From positions 1 to 63,933 of the forward strand of contig NZ_PCOU01000031.1 in NCBI RefSeq assembly GCF_002979455.1: DNA of 63,933 bases, read 5' to 3'. Shown piece by piece: positions 18,599 to 25,898 of the stretch. The position numbers and the translations under genes were made by a program. This DNA is from Chryseobacterium sp. MYb7 (GTDB taxonomy: Bacteria; Bacteroidota; Bacteroidia; Flavobacteriales; Weeksellaceae). The notes below the pieces were generated by a model. That model searched no databases and had not been told where the DNA came from. It saw only the letters and a program-made list of their open reading frames with translations. The first letter of the stretch is position 1; every line of letters begins with the position of its first letter.

Positions 18599-18905
18599 CT
18601 ACCTAATTTCTATACTTTAATTTATTATGTTCTTTTCTTTAGGGTGTCAAATTTATATTTTTTTTCATACATGTTAGATTCACTCCAATAGAAGCGAATC
18701 AATTTCCAACAAAAAACAGTTCAAATATAGTAAAAAATACTAATGAAATCTGTTGTATCGAATTAATTTTTCAATTATTAGGGAGTTTTATCATATTAGT
18801 CAAAATCGAGATAATAAGCAAAATCGAAAATAATCGAGATAAAACGTCAATTTAAAATCAAAAACATTAATATCTTCCACATATGTTAACCCTACAACAA
18901 ATATT
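18599..18905. other. Intergenic region with three AATCGA iterations
   Basis: No gene is seen here. AATCGAGATAA occurs twice (18804-18814 and 18832-18842) with a third AATCGA at 18822, in otherwise AT-rich DNA. The two full copies are 28 bp apart, close to three helical turns. A regulator binding array for the EEP-Lrp-deoC operon is possible but unproven. Confidence 0.35.
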
Positions 18906-18934
18906 ATTCCATTTACCCTAATAATAAATGGAAT
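18906..18934 (-). terminator. Hairpin downstream of trmD
   Basis: ATTCCATTTA and TAAATGGAAT form a perfect 10-bp stem 25 bases after the trmD stop on the minus strand. The following T-run is weak. Confidence 0.5.
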
Positions 18935-18958
18935 CCAATAAAGTTCTATATTTTGGGT

Positions 18959-19630
18959 TTACAATAAATCCGGACGCTTCTCTTTGGTGATTCTTACTGC
19001 TTCATCGTGACGCCATTCTTCAATCTTACCGGAATTACCACTCAATAAAATTTTAGGAACATCTAATCCTTTATAACTTTCCGGCCTGGTGTAAATTGGG
19101 GGTGAAAGAAGATCATCTTGAAAACTATCTGTCAAAGCACTCTGCTCATCATTCAAAACTCCGGGAAGAAGTCTTATCACTGAATCTGCAAGAACACAGG
19201 CAGCCAGTTCTCCTCCTGTAAGAACGTAATCTCCAATGGATATTTCTTTTGTAATATGAAGATCTCTTACTCTTTGGTCAATTCCTTTATAATGTCCGCA
19301 AAGAAAGATCAAATTTTTCTTTATAGAAAGCGTATTGGCTATTTTCTGATTTAAGGTAACGCCATCTGGTGTCAGATAGATTACTTCATCATAATTTCTT
19401 TGGGACTTAAGCTCTGAGATGCATTTATCCAGTGGCTCTATCATCATTACCATTCCTGCTCCGCCTCCGTATGGCTCATCATCAATCTGCCTGTGCTTAT
19501 TGATTGCCCAGTCTCTCAGCTGATGAAAATGTACTTCTGCCAGTCCTTTATCCATTGCTCTTTTTAAAATAGAAGCCTGGAACGGACTCTCCATCAATTC
19601 CGGAAGTACGCTTATTATGTCAATTCTCAT
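18959..19630 (-). CDS. trmD: tRNA (guanine37-N1)-methyltransferase TrmD
   Basis: Methylates G37 next to the anticodon using S-adenosylmethionine, protecting the reading frame. It is 223 residues long, near the usual size. Conserved segments include RIDIISVLPELM at the start, HQLRDWAINKHRQIDDEPYGGGAGM near 40 and the trefoil-knot SAM-binding loop LCGHYKGIDQRV ... ISIGDYVLTGGELA near 110-145. A downstream LLSPPIYTRP is also typical. Its start overlaps the stop of ndh by 4 bp (ATGA), so translation is probably coupled. In many bacteria trmD lies with rpsP-rimM-rplS; here it sits instead behind a respiratory gene. Confidence 0.95.
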   Translation of the reverse strand: MRIDIISVLPELMESPFQASILKRAMDKGLAEVHFHQLRDWAINKHRQIDDEPYGGGAGMVMMIEPLDKCISELKSQRNYDEVIYLTPDGVTLNQKIANTLSIKKNLIFLCGHYKGIDQRVRDLHITKEISIGDYVLTGGELAACVLADSVIRLLPGVLNDEQSALTDSFQDDLLSPPIYTRPESYKGLDVPKILLSGNSGKIEEWRHDEAVRITKEKRPDLL

Positions 19631-20889
19631 TGTAATGTTCCGTTTTTCTTAGTAGGTATAATAATTAATCTTAAAGAAGAATCTTTGTTGATATAGCTCC
19701 ACATCCAGTTGAAGAATATGGCCAGCTTGTTTCTAACGCTCAAAATTAGCATTAAATGGAGAAACATCCAGAAATACCACGCCAAAAATCCCTGGAATTT
19801 TATAAATGGTAGATCAACAACAGCTCTGTGCTTTCCAATAGTAGCCAATGAACCTTTATCATCATACTCATATTCAGTCCACTCGCTCTGGCTTTTCTTT
19901 AATAAATTTCTACCTAAATTTTTTGCCTGATTAATGGCTACGTTGGCTACCTGAGGATGTCCCTGTAGATATTTGGGTGTTTCCATGTAGGCAATATCCC
20001 CGATGGCATAAATATTATCGTAGCCTTGTATTTTATTATATCGATCTACAATATATCTGTTTCGTACTAATTTGTCTTCCGGAAAACCTCCCACAACATT
20101 TCCTGTAACTCCAGCTGCCCAGATAACATTATTGGATGGGATTTCTTTTCCGCTTTTCAAATGAACTTTATCTCCGTCATAATCCGTAACTACTTCTCCG
20201 CTCATAAAAGTTACCCCAAGGTCTTTAAGGTATTTTTCAGATTTCTCCTGAGCCTCACTGCTCATTACGGCTAGTGGTTTCTCTGTAGAGCTTACCAAAA
20301 TAATCTTCAGATGATCAAAATTCATGTAAGGATAATCTCTTGGAAGGATATCTTTTTTCATTTCGGCAAAAGCACCCGCCAGTTCTACTCCGGTAGGTCC
20401 GCTTCCCACGATAACGATATTCCAGTTTCCGTCATCACTTCGGCTTTTTTCAATGATCAGCTTTTCAAAGGTCATCAGGACATGATTTCTGATACTGATG
20501 GCTTCCTGAGTATTTTTCATCCCGAAAGCTTTTCCTTCCAGATCTTTATTTCCAAAAAAATTAGTTTTGCAGCCCGTAGCAATAATGAGTTTATCATACG
20601 TAAATTCTGCTTCGTCAGTAATGACTTTATTGTTGGCAGGGTCTATTTCTTTAACCTCTGTCATACGGAACTGTGTATTTCTGGACTGTTGAAAAATCTT
20701 TCTGAAAGGGAAAGAAATGTTGGAAGGTTCTATCCTTCCTGAGGCTACCTGATAAAAAAGCGGCTGAAACATATGGTGATTCATCCGATCCAGAACAATG
20801 ACCTTTTTGTTCTTGTTATTCAATGTTTTTGCAAGCTGCAGCCCCGCAAATCCTCCTCCTATAATGATGATTTTTTCGCGTGTTTCCAT
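19627..20889 (-). CDS. ndh: Type II NADH dehydrogenase (NDH-2)
   Basis: A flavoprotein oxidising NADH and passing electrons to menaquinone without pumping protons. The FAD-binding motif IIIGGGFAGLQLAKTL is at the N-terminus and the second dinucleotide motif GSGPTGVELAG near 160. A third conserved stretch, YAIGDIAYMETP, is near 290. The C-terminus is rich in Trp and Phe with hydrophobic runs (LAWYFWMFLHLMLIL), as expected for membrane attachment. The ATG at 20889 is preferred over a TTG three codons upstream because the TTG lies in the promoter -7 element. The gene forms an operon with trmD (4-bp overlap). Confidence 0.9.
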   Translation of the reverse strand: METREKIIIIGGGFAGLQLAKTLNNKNKKVIVLDRMNHHMFQPLFYQVASGRIEPSNISFPFRKIFQQSRNTQFRMTEVKEIDPANNKVITDEAEFTYDKLIIATGCKTNFFGNKDLEGKAFGMKNTQEAISIRNHVLMTFEKLIIEKSRSDDGNWNIVIVGSGPTGVELAGAFAEMKKDILPRDYPYMNFDHLKIILVSSTEKPLAVMSSEAQEKSEKYLKDLGVTFMSGEVVTDYDGDKVHLKSGKEIPSNNVIWAAGVTGNVVGGFPEDKLVRNRYIVDRYNKIQGYDNIYAIGDIAYMETPKYLQGHPQVANVAINQAKNLGRNLLKKSQSEWTEYEYDDKGSLATIGKHRAVVDLPFIKFQGFLAWYFWMFLHLMLILSVRNKLAIFFNWMWSYINKDSSLRLIIIPTKKNGTLQ

Positions 20890-20895
20890 AATACA

Positions 20896-20946
20896 CAAAT
20901 TTACTGATTTTATTTTAGCATTTCATAGTGAAAAAAGTTAGTTTTG
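20896..20946. promoter_or_regulatory. Divergent promoters for ndh (-) and the GH25 gene (+)
   Basis: On the minus strand TAAATTTG (20903-20896) ends six bases before the ndh ATG. On the plus strand TAGTTTTG (20939-20946) ends nine bases before the lysozyme ATG at 20956. Both leaders would therefore be very short. Neither has a clear TTTG at -33. Confidence 0.55.
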
Positions 20947-20955
20947 CAAAACTTT

Positions 20956-21819
20956 ATGACACCAAAAAAGTACACCAAAAAAACTGCCAAACAAGTCCAT
21001 AAAACAAGACGGAAAAACTATTTTTTCCGAAGATGGGTAATATTGGCAATATTAATCATAGCATTGGTAGGGACAGGCCTTTATTTGAAGCAATCTGTAA
21101 GCTACTATTACGCATTGTACTTTAATAAATTCAGACACAAAAAACTTCACAACACCGAAAAGGAATCTTTAAGAATTCAGAGAATACTGAGCAGTAATCT
21201 TGATAAGACTTATGGCTTTGATGTTTCTCATTATCAGAACAGAGAAGATATCAAATGGGACAGCCTAAGTATTGGCAATAAAACCATCCCTCTGGAGTTT
21301 GTAGTGATGCGTGCTACCATGGGAAACAGAAGTGCCGACAAGCATTTTGATGAATTTTGGGAAAGTGCAAAAAAACATGATCTTATCCGGGGTGCCTACC
21401 ATTTCTACAGAGCTGATGAAGACCCTGTCATCCAGGCAAATAATTTTCTGGAGAATGTGAAACTGGAAAGCGGTGACCTTCCTCCTATTCTTGATATCGA
21501 AAAAATTCCCAAGCGTAAAACCAATAAAAAATTAATTGAAGACCTGAAAGTATGGTGTAAAATTGTGGAGGAAGCTTATGGTGAGAAACCTATCATTTAT
21601 ACCTATTATCATTATTATAAAGATTTTCTGAAAGGTGAGTTTGAAGGCTACCCGCTATGGCTGGCCAATTACAATGATGTACCCACTCCTTCTCCCGATG
21701 ATCAGTGGGATTTCTGGCAGTTTACGGAAAACGGAATTGTTCATGGTATCAATGCAAAAGTAGACCTTGATATTTACAATGGTAATTCCTGGTCATTGAA
21801 GAGACTTACGCTGGATTAA
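20956..21819 (+). CDS. GH25 lysozyme with N-terminal membrane anchor
   Basis: A peptidoglycan muramidase of glycoside hydrolase family 25. From the ATG at 20956 the protein has a very basic N-terminus (KKYTKKTAKQVHKTRRKN), one transmembrane helix (WVILAILIIALVGTGLYL, about 27-44) and then the catalytic barrel from about 88. Family residues are visible: GFDVSHYQ (Asp), VVMRATMG, RGAYHFYR and the DxE pair in LDIEK. The tail has WDFWQFTENG, also typical. The type II topology puts the enzyme in the periplasm or facing the wall. An upstream in-frame TTG at 20944 falls inside the -7 element and is rejected. Role: wall remodelling or turnover. Confidence 0.9.
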   Translation: MTPKKYTKKTAKQVHKTRRKNYFFRRWVILAILIIALVGTGLYLKQSVSYYYALYFNKFRHKKLHNTEKESLRIQRILSSNLDKTYGFDVSHYQNREDIKWDSLSIGNKTIPLEFVVMRATMGNRSADKHFDEFWESAKKHDLIRGAYHFYRADEDPVIQANNFLENVKLESGDLPPILDIEKIPKRKTNKKLIEDLKVWCKIVEEAYGEKPIIYTYYHYYKDFLKGEFEGYPLWLANYNDVPTPSPDDQWDFWQFTENGIVHGINAKVDLDIYNGNSWSLKRLTLD

Positions 21820-21826
21820 AGGAGAG

Positions 21827-21890
21827 AAAGGACGATGGAAGATGGAAGTTGATGAAATTACATTAATAGCCTCCAGCTTCCTCCTTCCAG
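21827..21890. repeat. Palindromic intergenic repeat, copy 1 (GATGGAAG / CTCCAGCTTCC family)
   Basis: GATGGAAGATGGAAG on the left pairs imperfectly with CCTCCAGCTTCCTCCTTCC on the right, with a T-run after it. A related, larger palindrome lies at 47111-47240. It may end both convergent genes. Confidence 0.55.
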
Positions 21891-21893
21891 TTT

Positions 21894-22406
21894 TTAAAGA
21901 ATATTCATCACTTCTTCCCAGGAATGAACTCTGTCGTAGGTTTCATTTTCAATCAATTCATTGTGAGGTTGAGTGAATATAAGCCTCTGACCGTCAAAAT
22001 GGTCTAAATTTTTAGGATAATCATCAATCATTACGTCCCCAGAAACCACCTTTTTACTTCCGCAAAGAACAATCTGTTCCCAGGTAATGAATGGAAAATG
22101 TTCTGCCAGCCAGTCATATTTTTCTCTTAAGCTGTTCGGAAATTCCATTCCGGCAGATACAATATACAGGTCATATTTATTATTCAGATATTCCATAGCC
22201 TCACGGCTTCCTTTCATCACAGGTAAGGTTCTGAAAAATCCTACCTCATTCACGTGTTTTTTTCCGTTGGGGAAAGATTCTATTTCAGACTTTCCAGCCA
22301 AATCACTGATTTCAATTTCTCTTCCCGTATCTCTTTTTTCAAATTGTGCCAGCTGATGATACACATCGGCCATTACCCCATCCATGTCGACAATAACTTT
22401 TTTCAT
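21894..22406 (-). CDS. 5'(3')-deoxyribonucleotidase-like HAD phosphatase
   Basis: A 170-residue HAD-superfamily protein of the NT5C group, which removes phosphate from deoxynucleoside monophosphates. The nucleophile motif DMDGVMAD is at residues 7-14, with the candidate motif-II Ser in LYIVSAGMEF and the acidic loop GDVMIDDYPKNL near 123 supplying the metal-binding aspartates. The C-terminal HSWEEVMNIL is also typical of the group. It has its own transcription unit, diverging from the ABC-F gene. A role in nucleotide pool control is inferred from the family. Confidence 0.85.
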   Translation of the reverse strand: MKKVIVDMDGVMADVYHQLAQFEKRDTGREIEISDLAGKSEIESFPNGKKHVNEVGFFRTLPVMKGSREAMEYLNNKYDLYIVSAGMEFPNSLREKYDWLAEHFPFITWEQIVLCGSKKVVSGDVMIDDYPKNLDHFDGQRLIFTQPHNELIENETYDRVHSWEEVMNIL

Positions 22407-22566
22407 TACTTCAATCAGATTTTTTGTATTAATATTTATACTATGTAAATTTTAGCATCTCAAATTTACTGATTAGTTTTTTCAGACAATGGACACAGTC
22501 TATTAAAAAATCATAAATCTTCATTTTTATAAAAGCTGTTACGAAAAATTTTAGGCTACATTTTCG

Positions 22567-22574
22567 TACTTTTG
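22567..22574 (+). promoter_or_regulatory. -7 element (TACTTTTG) of the ABC-F gene
   Basis: TACTTTTG matches TAnnTTTG and lies 39 bases before the ATG at 22614. An in-frame TTG at 22572 overlaps this element, which argues against that longer reading. Confidence 0.5.
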
Positions 22575-22613
22575 CGGTTCTATTCAAAATTAAAATCAAA
22601 CCATTACTTTCCA

Positions 22614-24506
22614 ATGAATTACGTTTCTGCAGAAAACCTTACCAAATCTTACGGCATCAAAGTTTTGTTTGAAAACATTTCTTTTCACATCAATGAAGGG
22701 GATAAAATTGCTATTGTTGCCAAAAACGGAAGTGGAAAATCTACTCTTCTGAAAATATTAATGGGTAAAGAAATTGCAGACAGCGGAACTGCGATCATCA
22801 ATAAAGATATCCAGGTGGTATTATTTGACCAGGAAATTGACTATGATCCTAACCTCAACATTGAGGAATTTATGATGACTTTGGATTCCAAGCCTATTCT
22901 CGCTCTTAAAAATTATCATAAATCACTACATTCTACTGATCATGATTTTATTGAGAAAGCATTGGCTGATATGGAAGTTCATAAAGCCTGGGATCTGGAA
23001 AATGAAATGAAACAAATTCTTTCCCAGCTTAAAATTACTGATCTGGAAGCCAAAATGGGAACCCTTTCCGGAGGACAGATCAAGCGTGTAGCACTGGCTA
23101 AACTTTTAACGGAAACAAGAGCTGAGCACAGACATACCCTTCTTATCATGGACGAACCTACCAACCACCTGGATGTGGATATGGTAGAATGGCTTGAAAA
23201 TTATCTGAACAAAGCAAAAATAACTTTACTGCTTGTAACTCACGACCGATATTTTCTTGACAGTGTTTGTGATATCATCTGGGAAATGGAAGATAGAAAT
23301 CTGTATGTTCACAATGGTTCATATGCCACTTATCTTGAAAACAAAATGATCCGTGAAGACAATCTTAATGCTACGATTGACAAGGCTAATAATCTCTACA
23401 GAAAGGAACTGGAATGGATGCGAAGACAGCCAAAAGCCAGAACCACAAAATCAAAAAGCAGAATCGATTCTTTCTACGAAACGGAAAAAGTAGCAAAAAC
23501 CGATACCAGAAAAGAAGGACTTGAACTGGATTTTGAGATGAAACGTCTGGGAAATAAGATTCTTGAACTTAAAAACATTGATAAAAGCTTTGGACCAAAA
23601 GTACTTTTAAAAGATTTCAGCTACCAGTTCCAACGTGGTGAAAAGGTAGGAATCATTGGAAAAAACGGGGCAGGAAAATCTACCCTGCTTAATATTATCC
23701 AAGGTTTTGAAAAGGCTGACAAGGGTGAAATTGAAACAGGAGAAACGATATCTTTCGGTTATTTCGCTCAGAAAGGTCTTACTTATAAGGAGGATGAACG
23801 TGTAATTGATTTCATTAAAGAGATTGCAGAATTTTATCCTTTAGCTAATGGAAGAAGCCTGTCTGCATCGCAGTTCTTAAGATTATTCTTATTTGATGAT
23901 CAGACTCAGTACTCTCCTATTTCCAAACTTTCGGGTGGTGAAAAGAGAAGACTTCACCTGATGTATATTTTATATCAGAATCCTAATTTCCTGATTTTTG
24001 ATGAGCCTACGAATGATCTTGACCTTCCTACATTAACGGTTCTTGAAAATTTCCTTCAGCAATTCCAGGGATCTTTGATTATTGTTTCCCACGACAGATA
24101 TTTCATGGACAGAATTGTAGATCATGTTCTGGCTTTTGAAGGAGAAGGGAAAATCAGAGATTTTGTTGGAAATTTCTCAGAATACAGAGAAGCAAGAAGC
24201 CGTGAGGAAGCATTAGAAAAAAATGCAGCAGCAAAACCTGAACCGGTTAAAGAAACAGCTCCCGTAATAGAAAACAGCTCATCTTCAAGTCCTAAGCGAA
24301 AATTAACGTTTAAAGAGCAGAGAGAATTGGAAACCATAGAAAAAGAAATGCCTGAACTGGAAGATCAGCGTTCCAAGATTCTTGATCAGCTCAACAATGA
24401 ATCTGATTATGAAAAAATAGCCAAGCTTTCTGCAAATCTGGAATCTGTTTCAGAAAAACTGGAAAACCATGAGATGAGATGGCTGGAGCTTCAGGAAATC
24501 CTTTAA
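22614..24506 (+). CDS. ABC-F ATPase, Uup-like
   Basis: A soluble protein with two ABC ATPase cassettes and no membrane domain. From the ATG at 22614: Walker A NGSGKST near 38, signature LSGGQ near 152 and Walker B LLIMDEPTNHLD near 178. Then comes a linker of the ABC-F type (about 245-305), the second Walker A NGAGKST near 352 and the second signature LSGGE near 440 with LIFDEPTNDLD near 462. The last ~75 residues form a charged coiled coil (FKEQRELETIEKEMPELEDQ), the C-terminal hallmark of the Uup branch. Members act on ribosomes or, for Uup, on branched nucleic acid. Substrate choice cannot be read from sequence. Confidence 0.9.
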   Translation: MNYVSAENLTKSYGIKVLFENISFHINEGDKIAIVAKNGSGKSTLLKILMGKEIADSGTAIINKDIQVVLFDQEIDYDPNLNIEEFMMTLDSKPILALKNYHKSLHSTDHDFIEKALADMEVHKAWDLENEMKQILSQLKITDLEAKMGTLSGGQIKRVALAKLLTETRAEHRHTLLIMDEPTNHLDVDMVEWLENYLNKAKITLLLVTHDRYFLDSVCDIIWEMEDRNLYVHNGSYATYLENKMIREDNLNATIDKANNLYRKELEWMRRQPKARTTKSKSRIDSFYETEKVAKTDTRKEGLELDFEMKRLGNKILELKNIDKSFGPKVLLKDFSYQFQRGEKVGIIGKNGAGKSTLLNIIQGFEKADKGEIETGETISFGYFAQKGLTYKEDERVIDFIKEIAEFYPLANGRSLSASQFLRLFLFDDQTQYSPISKLSGGEKRRLHLMYILYQNPNFLIFDEPTNDLDLPTLTVLENFLQQFQGSLIIVSHDRYFMDRIVDHVLAFEGEGKIRDFVGNFSEYREARSREEALEKNAAAKPEPVKETAPVIENSSSSSPKRKLTFKEQRELETIEKEMPELEDQRSKILDQLNNESDYEKIAKLSANLESVSEKLENHEMRWLELQEIL

Positions 24507-24513
24507 TAAGGAT

Positions 24514-24653
24514 GAATTATAAATGATAAATTATGAATGAATTCAAAGTTTAAAGTTGATAGTAATCAGGATTAGAAATTTCCAACTCCTTTACACTCAA
24601 ACTCTCTAACCCATTGAATTCATTCATAATTCATAACTCATCATTTATAATTG
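24514..24653. repeat. Long inverted repeat between convergent genes
   Basis: A ~32-base left arm beginning GAATTATAAATGATAAATT (24514-24546) is the reverse complement of 24614-24653, apart from a 7-base insertion. The 67-base spacer is ordinary AT-rich DNA. It fills the gap between the ABC-F and oxidoreductase stops and could fold into a hairpin in either transcript. Confidence 0.6.
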
Positions 24654-24663
24654 AACAGCCCTT

Positions 24664-25719
24664 TTATAATTGAATGATTCTTTCTTCTTTTGCACTTTCC
24701 AGCGAAGCATCAATGATTTTCATATTTTGGATAATTTCTTCCCCGGAAGATGGCAAAGCATATCCGAAAACAATATGTTCATAGATCTGCTGATAATAAT
24801 CCATATAATTTCCAGCTTCACTGGAGGTCAGCATTCTTTCTGTTTCAGAATTGCCATTCAGGAAATTTAAAATTCCATCCGGTTCCTTCAATGGCTGTGT
24901 CCATTCTTTACCATATTCAGGAATAGCACCTGCTACCAATTCATTTTCCTGATTATCTGTTCTTTCCTGTAAAAAGCTTCCTCTGTCACCGTGAATAGTA
25001 TATGCGTAATGACCTTCTTTACTGAAAACGGAAGTCTTCAGTCTTACTCTCAGGTCATTTTTATAGAATAACAACATCTCGAAATAATCATTCGCAAACT
25101 CTTTCCCTTTCATTGAAAAGACATCGGCAAACAATTTTTCAGGATACCCAAAATATTGTACTGCCTGATCTACAAGATGCGATCCCAAATCATGAAGAGA
25201 TCCTGAACCTACCTGATCCGGACTTTCCTTATGCTGTTTTCCACTTGGAGTAGTACGGAATCTGTCGAAACGAATCTCAGCCTCTTTGACGTTTCCTATT
25301 TTTTTATCATTTAAAATCTTCTGAACCTGTAAAAAATCCCGGTCAAATCTTCGGTTTTGATACACACTCAGGAACAATCCTTTTTCTTTGGCCAGTTGCA
25401 CCAGCTCTTCTGCTTCAGAAACATTTACGGTGAAAGGTTTTTCTACCACAATATTTTTTCCTGCTTCCAATGCTTTTTTTGCATATTCATAATGCGTCTG
25501 AACCGGAGTATTGATAATGACCAGCTCTACATCTGCATGCTGAAGCATTTCTTCCACAGAACGGTAAATGGTTGCTTCTGGATACTTTTCTTTTGACTCT
25601 TCTTTACTTCTTTCCACTATGGCAGAAATGAAAAATCCGGGATGCTCCTTTAAAAAGGGCGCATGGAATACTTTTCCGCTCATTCCAAAGGCACACAGCC
25701 CTGCTTTTACCAATTGCAT
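24664..25719 (-). CDS. Gfo/Idh/MocA-family oxidoreductase
   Basis: An NAD(P)-dependent dehydrogenase of 351 residues from the preferred ATG at 25719 (a longer reading adds nine residues without a motif). The Rossmann region begins VKAGLCAFGMSGKVFHAPFL. The family motif EKPF (KNIVVEKPFTVN) is near 90, and the C-terminal domain holds LHDLGSHLVDQ near 177, which supplies the usual Asp/His active-site residues. Substrates in this family are mostly sugars or cyclitols, and nothing in the neighbourhood narrows that. It is a single-gene unit that converges on the ABC-F gene. Confidence 0.85.
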   Translation of the reverse strand: MQLVKAGLCAFGMSGKVFHAPFLKEHPGFFISAIVERSKEESKEKYPEATIYRSVEEMLQHADVELVIINTPVQTHYEYAKKALEAGKNIVVEKPFTVNVSEAEELVQLAKEKGLFLSVYQNRRFDRDFLQVQKILNDKKIGNVKEAEIRFDRFRTTPSGKQHKESPDQVGSGSLHDLGSHLVDQAVQYFGYPEKLFADVFSMKGKEFANDYFEMLLFYKNDLRVRLKTSVFSKEGHYAYTIHGDRGSFLQERTDNQENELVAGAIPEYGKEWTQPLKEPDGILNFLNGNSETERMLTSSEAGNYMDYYQQIYEHIVFGYALPSSGEEIIQNMKIIDASLESAKEERIIQL

Positions 25720-25810
25720 ATTAAAATTTTTAACAAATATATTCATAAAAACACTTCATTCCCAGCTCCAAAAGAGGTATAGAAATAATCCATGCCATTA
25801 TTGATAGAAT

Positions 25811-25824
25811 ATGATTTAAATCAT
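25811..25824. promoter_or_regulatory. Perfect 14-bp palindrome upstream of the TonB receptor
   Basis: ATGATTTAAATCAT is a perfect palindrome centred about 40 bases before the receptor's -7 element. A metal or iron regulator is a reasonable guess because of the gene downstream. The sequence is not the classic Fur box. Confidence 0.45.
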
Positions 25825-25856
25825 AAAATTATTTTTATCTATTCTAAACAAATACT

Positions 25857-25864
25857 TACATTTG
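25857..25864 (+). promoter_or_regulatory. -7 element (TACATTTG) of the TonB receptor operon
   Basis: TACATTTG matches TAnnTTTG, 34 bases before the ATG. No TTTG is seen at the -33 position, as expected for a promoter needing an activator or having a weak basal level. Confidence 0.5.
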
Positions 25865-25898
25865 CGCCTTATTTAAAACTGTTCTACATAAAAATAAA

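Noticed and set aside
22572..22613. TTG start adding 14 residues to the ABC-F protein
   Set aside because: It lies within the promoter -7 element; the ATG at 22614 begins the conserved domain.
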